Source: CAIUKX01 sp964580965 (lineage in GTDB: Bacteria; Bacteroidota; Bacteroidia; Flavobacteriales_D; Crocinitomicaceae). From it: 64,000 nt of DNA. The stretch spans positions 24,875-88,874 of the forward strand of contig CAZOLZ010000003.1 in assembly GCA_964580965.1 (NCBI GenBank), given 5' to 3'. Positions 50,158 through 58,301 of the stretch are shown one piece after another. Made by a program: the position numbers and the translations under genes. The notes below the pieces were generated by a model that searched no databases, was not told the origin of the DNA, and saw only the letters and a program-made list of their open reading frames with translations. Position 1 is the stretch's first letter, and the number at the start of each line of letters is the position of its first letter.

Positions 50158-51732
50158 ATGATAAATAGTTCTACAAAGTCAAATATTATTTCTGGTTTTT
50201 TAGTTTTTCTAATAGCACTTCCTTTGTGTTTAGGAATATCTAAAGCGAGTGGATTTCCACCAATTGCAGGGATATATACGGCAATAATTGGTGGATTATT
50301 GGTGACATTTTTTTCTAAGGCTCCTATGACCATTAAAGGTCCTGCTGCTGGTTTAATTGCTATAGCTATTGCTTCTGTTGAAGAGTTAGGTGATGGTGAT
50401 ATGATATTAGGTTACAAATTAACACTAGCTGTTGTTGTTGTATCTGGGATTCTTCAAGTTTTAATGGGAGTTGTTAAGCTAGGTAAATTAGCAGATATCT
50501 TTCCAAGTTCTGTTATTAGAGGAATGTTGGCAGCCATTGGTGTTATAATCATAAGTAAACAAATTCCAGTTCTATTTGGTGTTACTCCTGAGGCTAAATC
50601 TCCTTTTGGGTTGTTAAGTGAGGTCCCATCCATTATACTAAACCTAAATCCTAAGGTAGCTTTTATAGGAGTATTAAGTATTGTATTACTATTTATTCAC
50701 CCTGTTATCAAGAATAAAATAATTCAAAAGTTACCCGCTCCATTATTAACGCTTTTATTAGCTATTCCATTAGGCTTTATATTTAATTTATCGCAAGAGC
50801 ACTCCTATAGTTTTGCTACTTCTCAATTTTCAATTGACCCTTCAAAGTACTTGGTTCTATTGCCAGAAAGTTTTTTCAGTGGTATTACATTTCCTGATTT
50901 TTCCGATGTGTTTTCTTATGTTTCTCTCAAATATATTTTAATGTTTGCTCTTGTAGGTAGTATTGAATCTGTCTTAAGCGCAAAGGCTATTGACGCTATA
51001 GATCTTGAGGAAAGAACAACGAACCAAAACCAAGATTTAATTGCTGTTGGTTTGGGAAATACATTAGCAGGCTTTATTGGTGGTTTACCAATGATTTCTG
51101 AAATAGTTAGAAGTTCAGCTAATATTAATGCAGGAGCAAAAAGTAGAATGAGCAATTTCTACCATGGATTATTTCTTTTCTTGTTTGTCCTTTTAGCTGC
51201 TTCGGTAATCAAAACTATTCCTAATACTGCTTTAGCTGCTATGCTAATTTTTACTGGTTATAGATTAGCATCTCCAGATCATATTAAAAAAATAAACGCT
51301 GTTGGGAAGGATCAATTAATCCAGTTTTTAACAACTTTGATTGTTACCTTATTAACAGATTTATTAATTGGTGTGGCAGCAGGAATAACTGTGAAAATTG
51401 CTATTCAATTATTCTTTGGTGTAAAAATTAGAAGTGTTTTTAAGTTGAAAATAAATAAAATTGAAAAAGAAGATCATCTAGTTATCAATTTAGAGGGTGT
51501 CGCTTCATTTTTGAACTATCTTAAATTCAAATCTATCATTGATTCTATTGATAAAACCAAAAAAGTAGAGTTAGATTTTAGCACTTCTCATTTCATAGAT
51601 CACACCTTTTTGACAAACCTAAATAGCCTTCAAAATAGATTTAAAAAAGAAGGAGGTGAATTAATCCTTTCAGGTTTAAAAAGTCACAAAGCACAGTCTG
51701 AACATTCTTTATCTACAAAAAGGTTAGCTTAA
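50158..51732 (+). CDS. SulP-family anion transporter with STAS domain
   Basis: A 524-residue transporter with about 12 membrane helices and a C-terminal STAS domain (about 440-510; VELDFSTSHFIDHTFLTNLN). The SulP signature near the start is SGFLVFLIALPLCLGISKAS and FPPIAGIYTAIIGGLLVTFF; another conserved stretch is ANTLAGFIGGLPMISEIVRS (approximate). Members carry sulfate, bicarbonate or dicarboxylates; the Bacteroidota forms are often linked to bicarbonate uptake. No carbonic anhydrase gene is adjacent. A GTG at 50155 is in frame but the ATG three bases on is preferred. Substrate unassigned. Confidence 0.87.
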   Translation: MINSSTKSNIISGFLVFLIALPLCLGISKASGFPPIAGIYTAIIGGLLVTFFSKAPMTIKGPAAGLIAIAIASVEELGDGDMILGYKLTLAVVVVSGILQVLMGVVKLGKLADIFPSSVIRGMLAAIGVIIISKQIPVLFGVTPEAKSPFGLLSEVPSIILNLNPKVAFIGVLSIVLLFIHPVIKNKIIQKLPAPLLTLLLAIPLGFIFNLSQEHSYSFATSQFSIDPSKYLVLLPESFFSGITFPDFSDVFSYVSLKYILMFALVGSIESVLSAKAIDAIDLEERTTNQNQDLIAVGLGNTLAGFIGGLPMISEIVRSSANINAGAKSRMSNFYHGLFLFLFVLLAASVIKTIPNTALAAMLIFTGYRLASPDHIKKINAVGKDQLIQFLTTLIVTLLTDLLIGVAAGITVKIAIQLFFGVKIRSVFKLKINKIEKEDHLVINLEGVASFLNYLKFKSIIDSIDKTKKVELDFSTSHFIDHTFLTNLNSLQNRFKKEGGELILSGLKSHKAQSEHSLSTKRLA

Positions 51733-52046
51733 TAATAACTATTTTCTCTATTTACTTCAGTATCATTTATTCATTTAGTTTTTGACTTCTTATTGTTTAA
51801 ATTGAAGATTCTTTTATGTTTTCTTGAATAGAACAAAGTGTTTTTACCTTTACAACACTTACTTTATTTTGGTTTGAAAACCGAATACCAACAAATATTC
51901 ATTCCACACTAATAACAGCATTAATTTTTCGTATATTATAGTATATCAGTAATATAAAATATATGGTTGAAATATATTAAATCACAACTATTGCTAATTA
52001 GTTGAATAATTCAAAATCTTTTTACAGTAGTTGAAAAAAAGAAATT
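51733..52046. other. intergenic region sulP to YfiM-like gene
   Basis: 314 bases, AT-rich. The only signal I see is TTG (51824) - 18 bases - TACCTTTA (51845-51852), a near-consensus promoter 190 bases before the next gene. No frame or RNA structure is convincing. Confidence 0.4.
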
Positions 52047-52376
52047 ATGAAAACCTTAGCAATGATATTTTGTGGATTTATTTTCATTTGTAGCAACTCA
52101 AAATCACACGCTCAATTAATCTCTAAAATTGAAGAAGACAAAACAAAGCATTTTGTAGCAGGAGTTGCTATTTCAATGCTTTCCTATGAATTAATGTATC
52201 GTAAAACAGAAAAAAAAGGTTCTGCATTGGCTTTTGGTTTGGGAATGGGGGTTTTGGCTGGTTTTGCAAAAGAATTATATGATGCAACAGGTAGAGGAAA
52301 TCGAGATTATAAAGATTTTTTGTGGACGACTACTGGTGCAGCAATGCCGTGTATTTCATTGGTCATTCATTTATGA
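52047..52376 (+). CDS. YfiM-like (DUF2279-type) small exported protein
   Basis: A 109-residue protein with a signal peptide ending SHAQ at about residue 23 (no lipobox Cys at the cleavage point). The mature part has EEDKTKHFVAGVAISML, GLGMGVLAGFAKELYDATG and NRDYKDFLWTTTGAAM, which match the DK-x-x-HF, KE-x-x-D and KDF-x-W-x-x-x-GA pattern of YfiM lipoproteins. One or two hydrophobic stretches lie in the middle. Role unknown in any organism as far as I know; probably envelope-located. Monocistronic. Confidence 0.68.
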   Translation: MKTLAMIFCGFIFICSNSKSHAQLISKIEEDKTKHFVAGVAISMLSYELMYRKTEKKGSALAFGLGMGVLAGFAKELYDATGRGNRDYKDFLWTTTGAAMPCISLVIHL

Positions 52377-52464
52377 GTACAAAAGTATATCATTACTTCT
52401 CCAAGAAATAAAAAAATATTTGTTAAATACCTAACAGAAACCACTTCTATTTATTAGAATTAAG

Positions 52465-52472
52465 TAAATTTG
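52465..52472 (+). promoter_or_regulatory. -7 promoter box of the tatA-gatA operon
   Basis: TAAATTTG, perfect TAnnTTTG match 29 bases before the tatA ATG. No -33 TTG at the usual distance. Confidence 0.5.
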
Positions 52473-52501
52473 TATATTAATTATTTATAAAAATTAGTAA
52501 T

Positions 52502-52678
52502 ATGATTTTAGGTGTTATTGGTGCTCCTCAGGTAATCATTATTTTGGTAGTGGTTCTTTTATTATTCGGTGGAAAGAAAATTCCAGAATTAATGAAAGGT
52601 TTAGGGAAAGGAATGAAGGAGTTTAAAGACGCTTCAAAAGGAGAAGAGAAATCAAACAAAGTCGAAGAAAATAAATAA
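52502..52678 (+). CDS. tatA: Sec-independent (Tat) translocase subunit TatA
   Basis: A 58-residue protein that I translated directly. It starts MILGVIGAPQVIIILVVVLL, has the hinge LFGGKKIPELMKGLGKGMKE and ends with a short charged tail. The N-terminal helix, the FGxKKxPEL hinge and the amphipathic helix with GLGKGMKEFK are diagnostic of TatA/TatE. It forms the pore for folded twin-arginine substrates in the inner membrane. TatC is not in this window. The stop is 2 bases before the gatA ATG, so both lie on one message. Confidence 0.93.
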   Translation: MILGVIGAPQVIIILVVVLLLFGGKKIPELMKGLGKGMKEFKDASKGEEKSNKVEENK

Positions 52679-52680
52679 AA

Positions 52681-54093
52681 ATGTACGCAACTTTTGCTGA
52701 TGTAAAGTCTGCTCTTGCTGAGGGCAAGTCTATTATCGATATTCTAGAAAATTATTTAAATGCAATTGAAGAACGGTCTTCATTAAATGCTTTCACAGAA
52801 GTTTTTACTGATTCAGCTCGTAAACAAGCTCAGCTGGTTGATGAAAAAATCAAAGCAGGAAAAGCAGGAAGATTAGCTGGAATGGTTATCGGGATTAAAG
52901 ATAATTTATGTTACAAAGGTCATAAAGTTGCTGCATCATCAAAAATATTAGATGGCTTTGAGTCATTGTTTACAGGTACAGCTGTTCAACGTTTAATTGA
53001 TGAAGATGCAATTATCATCGGTCGATTAAACTGTGATGAATTTGCCATGGGAAGTTCAAATGAAACTTCTTTTTTCGGTCCTGTAAAAAACCCTGTAAAT
53101 GAAAATTTAGTGCCGGGTGGTTCATCAGGTGGAACTGCTGCTGCTGTGGCTGCGAACTTATGTACAGCTGCTTTAGGTAGTGATACGGGTGGATCAATTC
53201 GTCAGCCAGCATCTTTTACAGGAACTTTTGGTTTAAAACCAACTTATGCTAGGATTAGTAGATATGGTTTAATAGCTTATGCTTCTTCATTCGATCAAAT
53301 TGGACCAATTGCTAATGATATGAATGATATTGCTTTATTAACAGAAATCATGGCAGGTAAAGATGAATGCGATAATACCGTTTCTTCCCGACCTGTTGAG
53401 GCATATGCTCATTTTGAACCTGTTACTGCAGAAAAGAAAATCGCAGTCTTAAAAGAAAGTTTAGAGATGGAAGGAATAAATCCAGAAGTCTTGGAACAGA
53501 CAAAAGCAATAATTGAAAAATTAAAAAGTGAAGGGCATACAATTGAATATGTCTCTTTCCCTTACTTAGATTTTATGGTGCCTGCGTATTACGTACTATC
53601 TACTGCTGAAGCTTCTTCGAATTTATCTCGTTTTGATGGTGTACATTATGGATATAGAAATCCTGAAGCTATTGGAGTAGAAGCAACTTATGTAAATTCA
53701 AGATCAGAAGGTTTTGGAACAGAAGTGAAACGTAGAATTATGGCAGGAACTTTTGTTTTATCAAATGAATTTTACGATTCGTATTATTCAAAAGCTCAAA
53801 AAGTTAGGAGAATTCTAAGAGAAAAAACAAATGAAATTTTTTCAAATTTCGATTTCTTAATTTTACCTACAACTCCGTCAGTGGCATTTGAATTAGACGG
53901 TTTAAAAGATCCCATTCAAATGTATTTACAAGATATTTTCACTGTACATGCTAACTTAACAGGTAATCCAGCAATTTCTTTGCCTTTAGGTAAGAATAAA
54001 GATGGTTTACCGTTTGGTTTTCAAGTTATGGGTAACCATTTTGCAGAAAAATCACTTTTAGATTTCTCAAATTATTTATCGCAATTAACCTAG
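52681..54093 (+). CDS. gatA: Asp-tRNA(Asn)/Glu-tRNA(Gln) amidotransferase subunit A
   Basis: A 470-residue amidase-signature protein. Catalytic triad: Lys73 in VIGIKDNLC, the cis-Ser in GGSSGGTAAAVAANL and the nucleophile Ser in LGSDTGGSIRQPASF. LPTTPSVAFELDGLKDPI near the end (shortened) also fits GatA. It supplies ammonia from glutamine to correct misacylated tRNAs; GatB and GatC must be elsewhere. Flanked by tatA (2 bases) and the transglycosylase gene (3 bases) in one operon. Confidence 0.94.
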   Translation: MYATFADVKSALAEGKSIIDILENYLNAIEERSSLNAFTEVFTDSARKQAQLVDEKIKAGKAGRLAGMVIGIKDNLCYKGHKVAASSKILDGFESLFTGTAVQRLIDEDAIIIGRLNCDEFAMGSSNETSFFGPVKNPVNENLVPGGSSGGTAAAVAANLCTAALGSDTGGSIRQPASFTGTFGLKPTYARISRYGLIAYASSFDQIGPIANDMNDIALLTEIMAGKDECDNTVSSRPVEAYAHFEPVTAEKKIAVLKESLEMEGINPEVLEQTKAIIEKLKSEGHTIEYVSFPYLDFMVPAYYVLSTAEASSNLSRFDGVHYGYRNPEAIGVEATYVNSRSEGFGTEVKRRIMAGTFVLSNEFYDSYYSKAQKVRRILREKTNEIFSNFDFLILPTTPSVAFELDGLKDPIQMYLQDIFTVHANLTGNPAISLPLGKNKDGLPFGFQVMGNHFAEKSLLDFSNYLSQLT

Positions 54094-54096
54094 TTT

Positions 54097-55677
54097 ATGA
54101 ATAAGTGGTTCATACTAGTTTTATTCTTTTCTTTTGTTTTTAAGGCAAGTGCTCAAAAGGACTCAACTATATCTGAGGATCCATTTATTGAAACTGTTGA
54201 ACAATCGTTAAATGCTTTTTATGCGGAAGCAGCCAAACATGGCAATTATGATTCGATTATTAACGCATTAAAATATGAAAAAGGAGATGTTCCTCATTTT
54301 CCAGATTCGATTTATTGTCAACGTTTGGCAAAAATGAACGAAATGAGTCCTTTTCATTTAGATTGTGAACCTGCTGCTTTACGAACTATAAAGTTTTTTG
54401 CTAAAAACAGAAGGAGCTTTGCGAGAGTTGTATTAGGTCGTTCTGCATTGTATTTTGAAATGTTTGAAGAAAAGTTAGCAGAATATGGTTTACCAATGGA
54501 GTTGAAATACCTTTCTGTTATTGAAAGTGGATTAAGACCTCAAGTTAAGTCTAGAGTTGGAGCATTAGGTTTGTGGCAGTTTATGTATCGTACTGGTTTG
54601 TACTATGGTCTGAAAGCCAACTCCTACATTGATGAGCGAATGGACCCAGAAAAAGCTACAGATGCTGCTTGTCGTTATTTGAAAAAATTATATGATATTT
54701 ATGGCGATTGGAATTTAGCTTTAGCGTCTTATAATGCAGGACCAGGAAATGTGAACAAAGCGATTCGTCGTTCAGGGGGAAAAAAAACTTATTGGGAGGT
54801 TAGGCCTTATTTACCAAGAGAAACACGAGGATACGTTCCAAATTTTATTGCGGCAGCCTATTTATTAACCTACCATGCAGAGCACAATATTATACCAATG
54901 GAAGCCAAATACAATTATGGTCAATTGGATACAATCTGTTTAAGTAAAGGTGTTCATATGGGAACGATAGCAAAAGCTACAGGTTGGAGTTTAGATGAAA
55001 TCAAAGAATTAAATCCAATTTATAAAAAGAGTTATGTCCCATTAACAACCCCTCATCAGTGTATTAAAGGGCCATTGATGGAAATCGGTAAAATTGCTTC
55101 TATGGAAAAAGAAATTTTTTTACTTGAAGATGATATTTACAATCCAAAGCCAAAAGAGCCTGAAGTGGATACAACGAGTGCTGAAAATGAAATTGTAGCA
55201 GGAATTAAGGTAAGTGGAGAACCACAAAAACAAGTTAAACTTGAACCGGTTTTCATCTATAAATTCCATACGGTAAGAAGAGGGGAAGGTTTAGGAATTA
55301 TTGCAGCTAAATATGGTACGACAGTAAATGATATTATGACAGCAAATAATATGAAAAGTACTGTTTTATACTCAGGACAATCAATTAAAATACCAGAAAA
55401 GGTAATCTTGAATGGACAAGAATTGAGTCTTGAAGAAGCTAAAACAATAATGAACCAACAAGAAGCTCAAACTAAAAGTTTAGTTACTCCAGCTCCAGTC
55501 AAAAAAGTAGCTCCAAAAACAGTTGTTCCAGCAAAGAGGTATTATACCGTTAGAAGTGGCAATACAGCTACTAAAATCGCACAAAGAAATAATTTAACGC
55601 AAAAGCAATTACAAAATTTAAATCCAAAAGTAAACTTGAACCGCATTTATGTTGGTCAAAAGTTGAGGGTAAAATAA
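54097..55677 (+). CDS. MltD-like lytic transglycosylase with two LysM domains
   Basis: A 526-residue exported protein; signal peptide ends ASAQ at about residue 19. The SLT domain (about 120-270) has the catalytic Glu in YLSVIESGLRPQVKSRVG, then GALGLWQFM and NLALASYNAGPGNVNKAI. Two LysM modules follow, at about 388-430 (FHTVRRGEGLGIIAAKYGTT) and about 480-525 (YYTVRSGNTATKIAQRNN). It cleaves glycan strands of peptidoglycan to 1,6-anhydro ends while the LysM parts hold it to the wall. Third gene of the tatA-gatA operon. Confidence 0.92.
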   Translation: MNKWFILVLFFSFVFKASAQKDSTISEDPFIETVEQSLNAFYAEAAKHGNYDSIINALKYEKGDVPHFPDSIYCQRLAKMNEMSPFHLDCEPAALRTIKFFAKNRRSFARVVLGRSALYFEMFEEKLAEYGLPMELKYLSVIESGLRPQVKSRVGALGLWQFMYRTGLYYGLKANSYIDERMDPEKATDAACRYLKKLYDIYGDWNLALASYNAGPGNVNKAIRRSGGKKTYWEVRPYLPRETRGYVPNFIAAAYLLTYHAEHNIIPMEAKYNYGQLDTICLSKGVHMGTIAKATGWSLDEIKELNPIYKKSYVPLTTPHQCIKGPLMEIGKIASMEKEIFLLEDDIYNPKPKEPEVDTTSAENEIVAGIKVSGEPQKQVKLEPVFIYKFHTVRRGEGLGIIAAKYGTTVNDIMTANNMKSTVLYSGQSIKIPEKVILNGQELSLEEAKTIMNQQEAQTKSLVTPAPVKKVAPKTVVPAKRYYTVRSGNTATKIAQRNNLTQKQLQNLNPKVNLNRIYVGQKLRVK

Positions 55678-55687
55678 AACTATTAAG

Positions 55688-56452
55688 ATGATACAATTAT
55701 CTGCAGTAATTATCACCTTTAATGAAGAAAAGAATATCGAAAGGTGTTTGAAATCTTTAGAGGGTATTGCAGACGAAATTGTTGTTGTTGACTCCTTTTC
55801 AAAAGACCGGACAAAAGAAATATGTAAGAAGTACAATTTAAAGTTTGTTGAACATCCTTTTGAAGGTCATATCGAACAAAAAAATTATGCAATAACACAA
55901 GCTAGTTATCCCTATGTGTTGTCATTAGACGCTGATGAAGCTATAGATGAAACATTAAAAGCTTCAATTTTAGCAGTAAAAGCAAATTGGCAAGCTGAAG
56001 GTTATGTTATGAATCGCTTAACTAATTATTGTGGAAAATGGATTCGCCATTGTGGTTGGTACCCAGACAAAAAATTACGTTTATGGGATGCAAGAAAAGG
56101 TGCTTGGGGAGGAGATAATCCCCACGATAAATTCGAGTTATTTGATGAAAAAGCAAAAACAATTCATTTAAATGGGGACATTTTGCATTACAGTTATTAC
56201 ACACTTGAAGATCATTTTAAGCAAGTACGATATTTTACAGATATTTTAGCTAAAGCTCAATTTGAAAGAGGAAAAAAAGCTCCTTTAATTGTAATGTTAT
56301 TTAGTCCTTTTGTCAAATTCATCAAGGATTATTTCATCAAATTGGGAATCTTAGATGGTTATGCTGGATTGAAAATTTCAGCAATATCTGCTTTTGCAAC
56401 CTTTACCAAATATCGAAAATTAAGAGCTTTGATTAGAGCTTCCAAAAAGTAA
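55688..56452 (+). CDS. GT2 glycosyltransferase, WaaE/KdtX-like (LPS core)
   Basis: A 254-residue GT2 enzyme. It starts LSAVIITFNEEKNIERCLKS, has VVVDSFSKDRT and the DxD motif YVLSLDADEAID near residue 78, and a C-terminal WYPDKKLRLWDARKGAWGGD segment that is typical of the WaaE-type beta-1,4-glucosyltransferases acting on the LPS inner core. HLNGDILHYSYYTLEDHF also fits. Cytoplasmic, membrane-associated. It is followed by a GT9 gene 3 bases on, again an LPS core enzyme, so the pair very likely builds core sugars. Confidence 0.87.
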   Translation: MIQLSAVIITFNEEKNIERCLKSLEGIADEIVVVDSFSKDRTKEICKKYNLKFVEHPFEGHIEQKNYAITQASYPYVLSLDADEAIDETLKASILAVKANWQAEGYVMNRLTNYCGKWIRHCGWYPDKKLRLWDARKGAWGGDNPHDKFELFDEKAKTIHLNGDILHYSYYTLEDHFKQVRYFTDILAKAQFERGKKAPLIVMLFSPFVKFIKDYFIKLGILDGYAGLKISAISAFATFTKYRKLRALIRASKK

Positions 56453-56455
56453 ATT

Positions 56456-57478
56456 ATGTCAAAGAGAATTAATCTAGATCATAAACGAATAATAATCAGT
56501 CGAACAGATAGTATTGGAGATGTGATGTTAACACTACCAATTTGTGCATGGATTAAAGCAAATTTCAAAGACACAACTATTCTTTTTTTAGCCAGTTCTT
56601 ATACACATCCTGTTATCAATTGTTTTAGTCAAGTTGATGAAGTAGTTGATTGGAAAGTAATTCAACAATTACCAACACTTGAAAAACTAGATCAATTTAG
56701 AAGACTCAATGCTGATACAATTGTACATGTTTTTCCAAATAAGGAAATCGCTTCGCTTGCCAAAAAAGTTAAAATTCAAAACCGAATAGGTACTTCACAT
56801 CGAACATTTCATTTACTGACATGTAATCATCGTGTAAATTTTACACGTAAAAAATCACCTTTTCATGAGGCGCAATTGAATTTTGAATTATTGAAACCTT
56901 TTGGTTTAAAAGGATTACCAACATTGGAAGAGTTAAATAATTTTACTTCTCTGTTTGAAACTCCAAAACTTAAGTTACCAGAATGGCTGAAAGACAAATT
57001 GTCTGAAAAATCAGTAATACTTCACGGAAAATCTCAAGGAAGTGCAATTGAATGGGGGCTAAAAAATTATAATGAAGTAGCCAATTTATTGGTAGCAAAG
57101 GGGTATAAAGTTTTTTTTACGGGAACAGAAAAAGAAGGTTTAGCAATCCGAAAAGAAATTCAATTTAATGAAAATATCATTGATACAACAGGTAAATTGA
57201 CTTTAACAGAATTGATACAATTAATCAGTGAATGTAAACATTTAGTAGCTTGTTCAACCGGACCATTTCACATTGCTGGATATCTAGGAATTCATTCGAT
57301 TGGATTATTTTCGCCAAGAAAACCAATTCACCCTGGAAGATGGAAGGCGTTAGGTCCAAATGTTAGTATTTTGGTTGATAATGAAGATTGCTCAACTTGT
57401 CGACAAGGAAAAGTCTGTCATTGCATTGAAAAAATAAATCCTCAAAAAGTATTAGACTGCATTGTTAAATCTAATTAA
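56456..57478 (+). CDS. GT9 heptosyltransferase-like glycosyltransferase
   Basis: A 340-residue member of the ADP-heptose:LPS transferase family. N-terminal IIISRTDSIGDVMLTLPICA, central SVILHGKSQGSAIEWGLKNY and C-terminal LVACSTGPFHIAGYLGIHSI (sugar-nucleotide site) are the expected motifs, plus a Cys-rich end (CSTCRQGKVCHC). Partner of the WaaE-like gene 3 bases upstream. It differs clearly from the GT9 at 8764, so the genome has at least two. The UbiA-like gene overlaps its 3' end by 17 bases. Confidence 0.87.
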   Translation: MSKRINLDHKRIIISRTDSIGDVMLTLPICAWIKANFKDTTILFLASSYTHPVINCFSQVDEVVDWKVIQQLPTLEKLDQFRRLNADTIVHVFPNKEIASLAKKVKIQNRIGTSHRTFHLLTCNHRVNFTRKKSPFHEAQLNFELLKPFGLKGLPTLEELNNFTSLFETPKLKLPEWLKDKLSEKSVILHGKSQGSAIEWGLKNYNEVANLLVAKGYKVFFTGTEKEGLAIRKEIQFNENIIDTTGKLTLTELIQLISECKHLVACSTGPFHIAGYLGIHSIGLFSPRKPIHPGRWKALGPNVSILVDNEDCSTCRQGKVCHCIEKINPQKVLDCIVKSN

Positions 57479-58289
57479 ACGTATAAGTATATTATTGGTC
57501 TATACCAATGGTGTTGTCAGTTTAGCAACAGCAAGTATGACTTTCGGTATATGCAGACAGTTAGGGATTGATAATGCCATTTTATACGCTGTATTTGTAT
57601 TTTTCTCCACGTTATTTACATACAATTTACAGCGATACATCAAATCTTTTCATTATTCTTCAGCGTCAACATTACATATGCAGTGGGTTTTACGTAATCG
57701 AAAGCATTTGTTATACTTGTTAATTTTAGCATTTGTGGGAATAGGTGGTTCTTTTCTAGCAATATATAACGGAATTACAATTAAAAGTTGGGGCATTTTA
57801 ATGTTAAGTGGGATAATCAGTTTTTTTTATATTCAAAAAGTCAAAAAGACGAATCTTAGAAGTATTCCTTTCATTAAGATTCATTTAATAGCATTGATAT
57901 GGATGATAGCTGTTTGTGTTTTTCCGGCTATCAATGAAGGTTTATCGTTTTCAGAATATTATCACTATGCCATTTTAACTTATGCTTATATTATAGGTAT
58001 AACAATTCCGTTTGATATTCGTGACTTAAAGTACGATGACCGAAGTTTCAGAACGATTCCACAATTAGTTGGTGTGAAAAATGCGAAATCAATTTCGATA
58101 GGTTTATTATTCACTTTTTTTTACTTTACAATTCAATTATCCCCAGGCTTGTTGTATCACAATCTGTTTTATTTAGGATTCATTCTTACTATTTTACTTG
58201 TAGTTTTTGTCAATCAAACAAGAAATGACTTATATTATTCTGGTTGGTTGGAATCTTCAATTATTTTGGTTGGTTTGGGAATGGTTTAA
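57462..58289 (+). CDS. UbiA-like polytopic membrane protein with degenerate first motif
   Basis: A 275-residue protein with about eight hydrophobic helices. The second Asp-rich motif of UbiA prenyltransferases is present as IPFDIRDLKYDDRSFRTIPQ near residue 185, followed by LVGVKNAKSI. The first motif, normally NDxxDxxxD between helices 2 and 3, reads FTYNLQRYIKSFHYS and lacks the acidic residues. Function as an aromatic prenyltransferase is therefore uncertain. The start is TTG at 57462 inside the GT9 gene; no ATG precedes helix 1, so it is coupled to it. It could act in lipid or polyprenyl metabolism. Confidence 0.65.
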   Translation: MLNLIKRISILLVYTNGVVSLATASMTFGICRQLGIDNAILYAVFVFFSTLFTYNLQRYIKSFHYSSASTLHMQWVLRNRKHLLYLLILAFVGIGGSFLAIYNGITIKSWGILMLSGIISFFYIQKVKKTNLRSIPFIKIHLIALIWMIAVCVFPAINEGLSFSEYYHYAILTYAYIIGITIPFDIRDLKYDDRSFRTIPQLVGVKNAKSISIGLLFTFFYFTIQLSPGLLYHNLFYLGFILTILLVVFVNQTRNDLYYSGWLESSIILVGLGMV

Positions 58290-58301
58290 AAAGTACTCAT
58301 C

